Source: an uncultured Megasphaera sp. (lineage in GTDB: Bacteria; Bacillota; Negativicutes; Veillonellales; Megasphaeraceae). From it: DNA of 43,973 nucleotides. Below, piece by piece: positions 34,686 through 41,102 of the stretch (position 1 is its first letter; each line of letters starts with the position of its first letter). Position numbers and translations under genes: made by a program. Under the pieces are notes generated by a model, which saw nothing but the letters and a program-made list of their open reading frames with translations, was not told the DNA's origin and ran no database searches. The stretch is from assembly GCA_900540735.1 (NCBI GenBank), contig UQHB01000020.1, positions 1 through 43,973 on the forward strand, written 5' to 3'.

Positions 34686-34732
34686 AAAGTAAAGTGCATT
34701 TTTTACACATTATTGTTGAATTCTTGGCGCAT

Positions 34733-35669
34733 TTAAGGTTTTAATAATGCTAGAATTACATTAAAATTAGATGGAAGGCCTGTGATTTGAGAATAATCAT
34801 GAGAAATTTTTTCTTGTATTCTTGATAATGGACTGTTGAATGGAATATCAGTTAATAGCCTTGACATATCATAAAGATATTTTGTTTTTAAAAATGGAGA
34901 ATTTAATAGTATGTATAGAGCTAAAACACAGGCATATACATCATCAAAATCTTTTCTTGAACTAGTAATTTCTTTATTATTAATAATCTTTTTGGTTATA
35001 TAAGTAGGGAGTCTGAATTTTTTGTTTTTATATGTGACAAATTTTAGATTATGGGCAATTTGATTGCGGTAATTACGGATAAAATCCAATGAAGATGTTA
35101 AAAATTGTATTTTTTCATTAGATTTTATATCTTTTTCTGGGAAAAAGAGTCATCAAAATCCAAGGCGGAACATGGTTGTGATTTTCCATATAATGTTTTG
35201 TTGGCTGTTGCGTATAATATGGATGATGGTTTTTATCATATCGTGTATAACCTTTTTCTATTTCTTCTTTTACTCTATAGATATATAAAATTCCTTTATA
35301 GGAATATAGAAAATTTTTATTGCTAAGGTATTCATCAATCGATACACCGAAGTTTTTGCCTAATATGTAAGCAAGGCTTGTTTTAAATGCATTTTCGATA
35401 AAAAGACTATGTTTAAAAATAATATTTTGAAAACTTTTATCGAACAAGTAGAACAAATATAAGTATTCTATACTAATGTCTGGCTTAAAAATATCATCTA
35501 CCATCATACACTCTTTGTATCCGTTGATTAAATCATAATAGGATATGGTAGAGAGGGCATGAAAGGCAAATTCATCATTTTTGATTGTTAGTTGGTATTT
35601 TTCTTTGAGCCGTTTAATTTGCTCGGTATAACTTAAAAATGGTTTATCATATTGAATTTGGGAAGTCAT
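34733..35669 (-). pseudogene. Abi_2 (AbiD/AbiF-type) HEPN phage-resistance gene, frameshifted
   Basis: The 5' part (183 residues, 35118-35669) has the Abi_2 start pattern FLSYTEQIKRLKEKY...STISYYDLINGYK and runs to HVPPWILMTLF, then goes out of frame and stops. The 3' part (34733-35089 and upstream in that frame) continues with DIKSNEKIQFLTSS and the HEPN RNase motif RNYRNQIAH (Arg-Asn-x3-His). Removing one base from the A5 run at 35142-35146 (T5 on the coding strand) joins them into ~310 residues, the usual family length. It lies just downstream of a small RNA on the same strand. It may be a decayed gene, a phase-variable one or a sequencing error. 35401-35460 has only 11 G/C in 60 bases, so it is foreign even to the prophage. 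Confidence 0.82.
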
Positions 35670-35689
35670 ATTATAATACCTCTATAAAT

Positions 35690-35756
35690 AAAAAACTCCG
35701 CTGCCATATAGACAACGGAGTTTTGACCGGCCACGTATGGTTACGGTCCATTCCAT
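35690..35756 (-). ncRNA. Small RNA upstream of the Abi_2 gene (AbiF-type ncRNA candidate)
   Basis: On the minus strand a consensus promoter predicts a start near 35756. The ~67-nt RNA then folds into a first hairpin at 35725-35748 (GACCG ... CGGTC with an inner CCA/TGG helix) and a second at 35692-35724 (AAAACTCCG / CGGAGTTTT) that runs into six T residues, a textbook terminator. The Abi start codon follows 21 bases later with its own AGAGG site. I recall reports of conserved ncRNAs next to AbiD/F genes but could not check them; a comparison with Rfam would decide. Role as antitoxin or guide of the HEPN protein is inference. Confidence 0.7.
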
Positions 35757-35762
35757 GTCTAT

Positions 35763-35791
35763 ATTGTACAAATAATTAAGCCGTCTGTCAA
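35763..35791 (-). promoter_or_regulatory. Promoter of the Abi-associated small RNA
   Basis: TTGACA (35786-35791), 17-base spacer, TACAAT (35763-35768) on the minus strand: an almost perfect sigma-70 promoter, much stronger than needed for a simple leader. Confidence 0.82.
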
Positions 35792-35821
35792 ATGGTTTTC
35801 AACCACTCGAATTCGAGGGGG

Positions 35822-35854
35822 ATTGCACAGTAACTGCACACCTTTTGCACAGTA
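35822..35854. repeat. Right 33-bp direct repeat flanking the ncRNA-Abi module
   Basis: It is the partner of 34653-34685 and lies immediately after the antirepressor stop codon. Together the pair bracket ~1.15 kb carrying the small RNA and the Abi gene. Confidence 0.8.
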
Positions 35855-35861
35855 GTATATT

Positions 35862-36728
35862 CTATTTGGTTTTTGTATCATCTACATCATTTGTCTTGGT
35901 GTCAATAACAGATGTAAGGAGTTTTGCAAAATCAAGAGCGTTCATGGATGTAATGACGGGCTTACCTGTTTCAGCTTCTAAGGCTTTGCGAGCAATACCG
36001 GCGACACCACCACCGCGGCGCGCGACCTGTTTATGTTTTTCAAAGGTATCTGGTTTTTCTGTTTTAGAGATGTCCGTTGTAGACGTTTCGGCCAGCATGT
36101 TTAGCACTAATTCAGTAGTACTCATGTTATCGCGGAGATTTTCCTTTTTGAGGCCTTTATACTGTTTATATTGGCGGGTATTCATGCCAGACCAGGCACG
36201 CGTGATTTCATTTGTGAGGATGGCGTATTCGGCCCCTTGCTTTACGCCGCGGTTTTGCCATTCATCTGTCAACTCTTTGCGTACTTGGATAGCCTGTAAG
36301 CGTTGATTAATCCATTCGCGGCTGTATCCTTTTTGGAGATACGTTGCCAACGCGCGGTCAATAGCAAGTTCCGGGTCAATAGTTTCATCAATTCGTTCGG
36401 CTCCGACTTGGGCAAGCCATTGTTTGAAGGGTTCCGCTTTAGGTGAGGGGATGGACTGGATGAGACGCAATATTTGTGCGGTAGTAGCAACATCTGTTTT
36501 ATAGCTCTTACCGTCTTCCGAAGGTAATTTCAGTTGTACGATATTTTCGTACAACTGACTTGCACCTTCTTTTTTTAGCTTTCTCTTTAAGTCGCTCCAA
36601 TAACGGCGTGGAGAAGTGGGAGAGGCAAGTGCATCAACTACATCGACGATAGAAAAATACCATTCCTGTTCTTCTTCATTCCAAACGGAACGGATTTGTT
36701 TGTTTTCAAAGATTTTTAAATCGTTCAT
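35862..36728 (-). CDS. BRO-N / DinD-like phage antirepressor
   Basis: Residues 1-~110 are a BRO-N domain (MNDLKIFENKQIRSVW..EWYFSIVDVVDALASP... YWSDLKRKLKKEG, given in pieces). Residues ~110-288 resemble DNA-damage-inducible protein D: KGLKKENLRDNMSTTELVLNMLAETST (named by ends, ~190-216), then ARRGGGVAGIARKALEAETG. Such proteins are common in prophages as antirepressors or SOS-linked regulators. AAAGGA precedes the ATG. It lies downstream of the CI-linked cargo genes on the same strand. Confidence 0.82.
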   Translation of the reverse strand: MNDLKIFENKQIRSVWNEEEQEWYFSIVDVVDALASPTSPRRYWSDLKRKLKKEGASQLYENIVQLKLPSEDGKSYKTDVATTAQILRLIQSIPSPKAEPFKQWLAQVGAERIDETIDPELAIDRALATYLQKGYSREWINQRLQAIQVRKELTDEWQNRGVKQGAEYAILTNEITRAWSGMNTRQYKQYKGLKKENLRDNMSTTELVLNMLAETSTTDISKTEKPDTFEKHKQVARRGGGVAGIARKALEAETGKPVITSMNALDFAKLLTSVIDTKTNDVDDTKTK

Positions 36729-36783
36729 ACTAATTCCTTTCTAACCGCGTGAAAATCGAGGCGGTTAAACTGGTAGAATTCGA

Positions 36784-37212
36784 CTAGTTTAGTTGTTGAA
36801 TATAATCCCACAATACAGAAATCGTACTGCAAGTGGATTCGATTGAAATACTATCCATGTTTGGGAGAATCGCATGTGCAATACTACTTCCTGTATAATC
36901 TCCTACGCGTAAAGCTGGGGTAGAGTCGTCTGAAATAATTTCTTTATGCGCAACGATATATAAGGCAAGGCTAATGATATTCAGTGGAATAGGTTCTGGG
37001 TAATACGTCGCTACAAGTTTTTGAAAGTGTGGTATTTCATCTGCTTTGCTAGATTCAATCATGAATGATATAGCTAATATTATTAGTAATTGTGTATAGC
37101 GGAATCTGGCTATAGAAATTTCATCAGCTGAATATTTTTCTGGTGATAGAGTCTCTAAGGCTGTATATCCTAATTGAGCGCATATTTCTAGTAAATCTGT
37201 TTTTTCTTTCAT
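36784..37212 (-). CDS. Cargo protein, single-copy member of a family duplicated in the upstream gene
   Basis: No known family is recognised. From ATG 37212 the protein has 142 residues, no signal peptide, and reads KTDLLEICAQLGYTALETL ... RFRYTQLLIILAISFMIES ... YYPEPIPLNIISLALYIVAHK. The same blocks occur twice in the 335-residue protein at 38942-39949 (IDLLEYCSNLSAKIL, SYTQLLIILTSSFLAEL, YYSEPVPQSIINAAIYIIANK). The start is set by that alignment; the ribosome-binding site is weak (GAAAG). It is the last gene of a cassette that begins with the repressor. Confidence 0.65.
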   Translation of the reverse strand: MKEKTDLLEICAQLGYTALETLSPEKYSADEISIARFRYTQLLIILAISFMIESSKADEIPHFQKLVATYYPEPIPLNIISLALYIVAHKEIISDDSTPALRVGDYTGSSIAHAILPNMDSISIESTCSTISVLWDYIQQLN

Positions 37213-37255
37213 AGTATTATCATCTTTCAATCTTACATAAAGCGTTAAAATATAA

Positions 37256-37618
37256 TTAATAAGGCCATATTGCGTAGTATAAGGCATCTCCCATACTACC
37301 AGGAACAATATCAATCCAATGGTAATTTGAATAATTCATAATTCTATTTACTAAATTTCCGTTGGAATCATATACATATACCGTCAAGATAGCAAAAGAT
37401 TTTTGACGTAGAAATGCCATTTGTTTTATATTAAAACTTCCATCTGAAGAAATTACTTTTTCCCAAATAACGGCTTTTTGACTATCCTTCGTTACAGAAC
37501 TGTTATCAATATAGAATTGTTCACCAGCTTTATTATGTCCTATCCAATACCAGCTGGCGGCAAAGGAAGGCATGCAAAAAGATAAAGCAAGGAATAATGC
37601 AACAAATAGTTTTTTCAT
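37256..37618 (-). CDS. Small exported cargo protein (WYWIG family)
   Basis: The 120-residue protein begins with a signal peptide (MKKLFVALFLALSFCMPSFA), and the mature part starts ASWYWIGHNKAGEQFYIDNSS. Later it has YVYDSNGNLVNR and WIDIVPGSMGDALY. These features recur in the neighbour at 38267-38842 (DWYWIGSND, YDVKGNRW, WNYVVPGSYDEDIY) and, more weakly, in the chromosomal protein at 15923-16378. Secreted, probably to the periplasm or cell wall. Function unknown. Confidence 0.7.
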   Translation of the reverse strand: MKKLFVALFLALSFCMPSFAASWYWIGHNKAGEQFYIDNSSVTKDSQKAVIWEKVISSDGSFNIKQMAFLRQKSFAILTVYVYDSNGNLVNRIMNYSNYHWIDIVPGSMGDALYYAIWPY

Positions 37619-37621
37619 GAT

Positions 37622-38245
37622 TTACCAGTCCTCTTTATAGCCGCGTTTCCCTGTATATGGGTTTACATTACCTTTATGCGAGTAATTATCTACTGTCGTA
37701 TTATTAGGTGCAGTTCGATAGTGTCCTTGCACGTAAGTTCCATCACGTCGTACATACGAATGCACATATACATCTGAGTGCTGAGGATAAGAAGGTGAAC
37801 TGTAAGAATAATTAGGTGTATACGTATCATGATAGGAGCTATAGTCATAATTAGATGTGCTGTCCGTATCGGAATCTAGGTCGGAATCAAGCTCATACGT
37901 AGTATCATCATCTAAATCAATATCATCAGAAGTATCAAAGCTTGAAATACTACTATCGTGCAAGTCATCATTAAAGGTGTCATCTGAGTCTATATCGTTG
38001 TTATAGTCTTCTGTATCGTCATAATTGTAGTCGTTATTCTCTTTATCGGTGTCATGCTTCGTATACCTTGCAATAGGCTGATAGGTATTCTTGCTGTCTG
38101 TTGAATAGTTTACTTTCTCTTTGGGTGTCGGTGTTGGTGCAGGAGTTTCAAACCAATTTAATGAATAGCCACCAACTGCGACACCAAGGCAAAAAATAAT
38201 GAGTGTTTTTAATGTTGTTTTATGGTTGTCGAAAAAGTTTGGCAT
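37622..38245 (-). CDS. Membrane-anchored acidic Asp/Ser-rich cargo protein with C-terminal GNVNPYTGKRG motif
   Basis: The 207-residue protein has one N-terminal membrane helix (TLKTLIIFCLGVAVGGYSLNWF abbreviated; ~11-32). A very acidic low-complexity stretch (~60-135, mainly Asp, Ser, Asn, Tyr) follows, then a Tyr/Ser/Pro-rich part. The C-terminus YVRRDGTYVQGHYRTAPNNT ... GNVNPYTGKRG matches a motif known from many exported bacterial proteins of unknown role. GAGGA precedes the ATG. The acidic part is probably disordered and could bind cations; this is inference. Confidence 0.7.
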   Translation of the reverse strand: MPNFFDNHKTTLKTLIIFCLGVAVGGYSLNWFETPAPTPTPKEKVNYSTDSKNTYQPIARYTKHDTDKENNDYNYDDTEDYNNDIDSDDTFNDDLHDSSISSFDTSDDIDLDDDTTYELDSDLDSDTDSTSNYDYSSYHDTYTPNYSYSSPSYPQHSDVYVHSYVRRDGTYVQGHYRTAPNNTTVDNYSHKGNVNPYTGKRGYKEDW

Positions 38246-38266
38246 ATTGTGTCTTCCTCTTTTTAT

Positions 38267-38842
38267 CTAACTGACATGATAAGTGCTATTATAATAATAT
38301 GTGCATAAGTTATATATATCTTCATCATAAGAACCAGGAACTACATAATTCCAGCTCGGATTTTGAATATTTTGTATGCCTGTTTGCTGGCTATTTTTGT
38401 ATGAAACAATAGTTACGGTACACCATCTATTCCCTTTAACATCATAAATGTTTTTATAAAGTTTGGTTTCATTGGTGGCTGGATATTCTTGCTTCACCCA
38501 ACAAGAAATGTATTGATAGGAGGATTCTTGTGCAGCGGTTTGAAGATATGCTTCTTCTTTTGCTTCCCATTCCGGCATATATGTTTGTAATTCTTCGTTA
38601 ATAGCATACATATTAAATCCGCGGGCAAGCATCGTTCGCGTGAAGTTATCCGCTGCTTGTTGGGCAGAAAAAGGAGTAGGGGCAGTATGCGTTTTTTCGT
38701 TGGGGTGAAATGCAAATCCCATACTATCCATTTCAGCGAAATAACCGACAGTATCATTAGAGCCGATCCAGTACCAATCTGTTGCAAAGGATGGAACGAA
38801 AACAGAAAGAGCTAATGCTAAAGAAATTAAAAGTTTTTTCAT
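38267..38842 (-). CDS. Exported cargo protein (WYWIG family, longer form)
   Basis: From ATG 38842, preceded by AAAGGTGG at 8 bases, the 191-residue protein has a signal peptide (MKKLLISLALALSVFVPSFA) and the mature start TDWYWIGSND. A helical insert of ~70 residues (~40-110, ...AQQAADNFTRTMLARG...) separates this from YISCWVKQEY and the family end blocks YDVKGNRW and WNYVVPGSYDEDIY. It is a longer relative of 37256-37618. Function unknown. Confidence 0.7.
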   Translation of the reverse strand: MKKLLISLALALSVFVPSFATDWYWIGSNDTVGYFAEMDSMGFAFHPNEKTHTAPTPFSAQQAADNFTRTMLARGFNMYAINEELQTYMPEWEAKEEAYLQTAAQESSYQYISCWVKQEYPATNETKLYKNIYDVKGNRWCTVTIVSYKNSQQTGIQNIQNPSWNYVVPGSYDEDIYNLCTYYYNSTYHVS

Positions 38843-38941
38843 AATACTTACCACCTTTCTACACAATGACATAAAATTTCGTGAGCTTCCTTGTAAGTCA
38901 TAATATCCCGATTTCGTGGGGCGGCATGGAGTAGTCGTTCG

Positions 38942-39949
38942 TCAATAGGGACTCCATGTGCGATTATTTATAGCTTCATAAAGGTTGGATATAGCTTCAT
39001 TTAAATTAGGAAGAAGTATATTATTATAAAACATTTCTCCACGGTGATACTCTCCATAGCCTTGAGGAAAAATAGTTTCACTGATTTCAGTACTAGCATA
39101 CGTATCAAGCTTTATATAATCTGTTCCCGTAGAATCGTCTTTAGTATGCGTTATACTGCTTATAATATATTCAGTGGTTCCAATAATATTTAAGGAAAAA
39201 GGTTCGTGAAAATATTTGGTACATTGTTTTTCGAATCTTGCCCTAGCGTCCCAACGACCAGAAAGCAAAAGTAAATAAGGTGTTACGGCAAAAAGTATCT
39301 GTTTAAATTTCAATTCAGCTATTTTTATTTCAGATTCTGAAATACTTTTATCTGCACAAAGATTCATTGTAATTGTTTCATAACTAATCCTTGTGCATAC
39401 AGCAAGTAAATCAGTTATTTTTTCATCGTCATCGCAGGGGATTAAGGGAGAAGGAAGCAATGTTATAGCTTGAGTATCTTGTATTGTATCCCAAAGTTGA
39501 TTGACTCCATACAATAAATTAGGCAATAAGTTATTTTCGTACAAGTTATCACAATAATGAGACATGACATATCTCTGGGGGAACAATGCTTCTCCTAATT
39601 TTACTTGAGTATATGCGGGGAGATTTAATGAATATTTATCGCCTCCATAGTATGTAAGATTATCAGTACGTGTAAGATGCTTGTTGGCAATGATATATAT
39701 AGCCGCATTTATGATGGACTGAGGTACCGGTTCTGAATAGTATTGTTTCACTAAGGATTGAAAGCACTCTAATTGAGCATCTTTTCGCAGCTCGGCTAAG
39801 AATGAAGATGTTAAAATGATTAACAGTTGAGTGTAACTTGTTCGGGCTAATTCATCAAAGCCACTCTCTAAATCAGGATATAAATTAGGTTGAAGTATTT
39901 TAGCAGACAGATTTGAACAATATTCTAATAAATCTATTTTTACTCCCAT
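38942..39949 (-). CDS. Cargo protein with two tandem copies of an undescribed domain
   Basis: The 335-residue protein lacks a signal peptide. Its first half (~1-165) and second half (~173-335) repeat the same order: DLL..C, an internal SYTQLLIIL / KFKQILFAV helix, YYSEPVPQSIINAAIYII / YFHEPFSLNIIGTTEYII, an acidic turn with KLGEALFPQ / EISETIFPQG, and a closing NNLLPNL..VNQLWD / NNILLPNLNEAISNLYE. The short gene at 36784-37212 is one such unit. The start lies 2 bases after the repressor stop on a GAGAGG site, so it should be expressed with the repressor in the lysogen. Confidence 0.7.
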   Translation of the reverse strand: MGVKIDLLEYCSNLSAKILQPNLYPDLESGFDELARTSYTQLLIILTSSFLAELRKDAQLECFQSLVKQYYSEPVPQSIINAAIYIIANKHLTRTDNLTYYGGDKYSLNLPAYTQVKLGEALFPQRYVMSHYCDNLYENNLLPNLLYGVNQLWDTIQDTQAITLLPSPLIPCDDDEKITDLLAVCTRISYETITMNLCADKSISESEIKIAELKFKQILFAVTPYLLLLSGRWDARARFEKQCTKYFHEPFSLNIIGTTEYIISSITHTKDDSTGTDYIKLDTYASTEISETIFPQGYGEYHRGEMFYNNILLPNLNEAISNLYEAINNRTWSPY

Positions 39950-39951
39950 AA

Positions 39952-40563
39952 TTATAATTTACCTCTCAACTCGACTACCTTTCCTAATATCTGGACAGGT
40001 AGTTCTTTTATTTCCTCGTTCGTGTAAAAGTGCGGTTCATATACGCTAATATTCGTTGCAATAAGGGTAATGCCATTTTCCTGTATCTTGACTCGCTTAA
40101 TCGTAGCATCATTACCATTGACTAATACGATTGCAATATCTCCGGATTCTACAGTGGGCTGCCTTTTGACAATGACTACATCACCTTCGCAAATACGAGG
40201 TTCCATAGAATGTCCTGTAATACGCAGTCCAAAATACTCACCTCTTTTTGCCATTTCAGGTGGTATTTCTTCCCAGTCTATGATTTCCTCGATTGCATCA
40301 ATGGGGATTCCAGCAACAACACGTCCTACAACGGGAATACGAATACCTTTGGATTTTGATTCATTAGGAGTATCTTTACCAAGCAAATAGTCGGTTGATG
40401 TATGAAACATATTTGCTAATGCGATCAAAACTTCTCCTGTTGGTTCTCTTTTATCTAATTCATAAAAAGAAATTGCCTTGGGAGTTAATGAAAGCCTATC
40501 TGCTAATTCCTTTTGAGTTATACCATACTCTTCTCTAAGAGACTTTAATCTTTTGCCATTCAA
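39952..40563 (-). CDS. CI/LexA-like phage repressor (XRE HTH plus S24 peptidase)
   Basis: Residues 1-~65 form an XRE helix-turn-helix (LREEYGITQKELADRLSLTPKAISFYE shown by its ends). Residues ~100-203 are an S24 self-cleaving domain with the cleavage-type Ala-Gly in GRVVAGIP, the nucleophile Ser in ITGHSMEPRI and the Lys in DATIKRVKI. Such repressors keep the prophage silent and are cleaved after RecA activation. The likely start is TTG 40563 with GAGGTG six bases upstream; GTG 40572 overlaps that site. It is divergent from the Cro-like gene across an operator region. Confidence 0.92.
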   Translation of the reverse strand: MNGKRLKSLREEYGITQKELADRLSLTPKAISFYELDKREPTGEVLIALANMFHTSTDYLLGKDTPNESKSKGIRIPVVGRVVAGIPIDAIEEIIDWEEIPPEMAKRGEYFGLRITGHSMEPRICEGDVVIVKRQPTVESGDIAIVLVNGNDATIKRVKIQENGITLIATNISVYEPHFYTNEEIKELPVQILGKVVELRGKL

Positions 40564-40587
40564 TATAATCACCTCTATGAATAATGC

Positions 40588-40596
40588 GTACTGTAC
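40588..40596. promoter_or_regulatory. Possible extra operator half-site at the repressor side
   Basis: GTACTGTAC here matches 40654-40662 in the Cro-side promoter. It lies between the TATAAT box of the minus strand (40608-40613) and the repressor start, so it could support autoregulation. Confidence 0.4.
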
Positions 40597-40607
40597 TCTA
40601 TGTTCAT

Positions 40608-40613
40608 ATTATA
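40608..40613 (-). promoter_or_regulatory. -10 box of the repressor promoter
   Basis: TATAAT on the minus strand about 45 bases upstream of the repressor start. A matching -35 box is poor, as is common in repressor-maintenance promoters that need activation. Confidence 0.45.
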
Positions 40614-40636
40614 TCAAAGAAAATGGCGTAATACTA

Positions 40637-40672
40637 TTGACATTCTACAAAATGTACTGTACAATTTGTACA
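40637..40672 (+). promoter_or_regulatory. Early (Cro-side) promoter with overlapping operators
   Basis: TTGACA (40637-40642), a 17-base spacer and TACAAT (40660-40665) give a near-perfect promoter. Two palindromic sites overlap it: an imperfect one at 40644-40658 (CTACAAAATGTAC) in the spacer and a 15-bp perfect one at 40658-40672 (TGTACAATTTGTACA) across the -10 box. A repressor bound there would block RNA polymerase. Confidence 0.82.
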
Positions 40673-40702
40673 TAAGATAAAGCAAGGGAGGGAAGCAGAA
40701 AA

Positions 40703-40891
40703 GTGAGGAATAAATTGAGGAAATACCGAGAAAAAAGGCAATTATCTCAGACTGAATTAGCTTATAAAACTGGCGTATCTCAAAGATATATTGCGTTTCT
40801 TGAAGCAGGGTAACGTACTCCTTCATTGAAGTTAGCTAATAAGATTGCGTCAGTTTTGAATAGTAAAGTGGACAGGATTTTTTTATCTTAA
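40703..40891 (+). pseudogene. Cro-like XRE repressor gene with an in-frame stop
   Basis: The frame from GTG 40703 (GGGAGGGAAG upstream) reads RNKLRKYREKRQLSQTEL, AYKTGVSQRYIAFLEAG, then TAA at 40811-40813, then RTPSLKLANKIASVLNSKV to TAA at 40889. The usual family text at that point is EAGKRTPSL, so AAA became TAA by one base change. The intact product would be 62 residues, a normal Cro size. As read, only a 36-residue peptide lacking the last helices could be made. It lies where cro should be, between the early promoter and a further operator. Confidence 0.8.
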
Positions 40892-40893
40892 AT

Positions 40894-40910
40894 ATGTACA
40901 AAACGTACAT
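40894..40910. promoter_or_regulatory. Third operator-like palindrome, downstream of the Cro-like gene
   Basis: ATGTACAAAACGTACAT matches the TGTACA-N3/4-GTACA pattern of the sites in the early promoter. It lies just after the Cro-like stop and before the next gene. Confidence 0.65.
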
Positions 40911-40926
40911 TTAACAGATGAGAAAG

Positions 40927-40949
40927 TAGAGAGGAGGCGAGAGCAGATG
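40927..40949 (+). repeat. Repeated ribosome-binding leader, copy 1
   Basis: TAGAGAGGAGGCGAGAGCAG directly followed by ATG. Identical or near-identical leaders occur at 41664, 42304 and 42813. Confidence 0.8.
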
Positions 40950-41102
40950 GATAAAGAAATCAAAAAAACAACGCTCCGATTGCCAGAGGCGTTATACGAA
41001 GCGTTGAAACGAACAAGTCAAGAAACAGGGATTACTATTTCGCAACTTATTCTTTTTGCAATATGGAAATTTACTGATAAGTACGCCAATACAACAGGTT
41101 AA
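40947..41102 (+). CDS. Small ribbon-helix-helix DNA-binding protein
   Basis: A 51-residue protein with the Arc/CopG pattern: a short strand KKTTLRLPEALYEALKRTSQ (~6-25), then ETGITISQLILFAIWKF. The strand-helix-helix layout with TLRLP is typical. It starts on the repeated leader with AGGAGG. Its 3' end overlaps the convergent gene at 41071 by 32 bases. Probably an early regulator of the prophage; target unknown. Confidence 0.72.
   Translation: MDKEIKKTTLRLPEALYEALKRTSQETGITISQLILFAIWKFTDKYANTTG

Noticed and set aside
35105..35326. 73-residue plus-strand frame opposite the Abi gene
   Set aside because: Aromatic, AT-rich shadow of the Abi gene without a ribosome-binding site.
36743..36766. 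AACCGC / GCGGTT hairpin between the cargo genes and the antirepressor
   Set aside because: No T run on either strand at the proper side; left as an unassigned stem.
40614..40826. 70-residue minus-strand frame over the Cro promoter and gene start
   Set aside because: It runs across the operators and the early promoter; hydrophobic AT-rich shadow.
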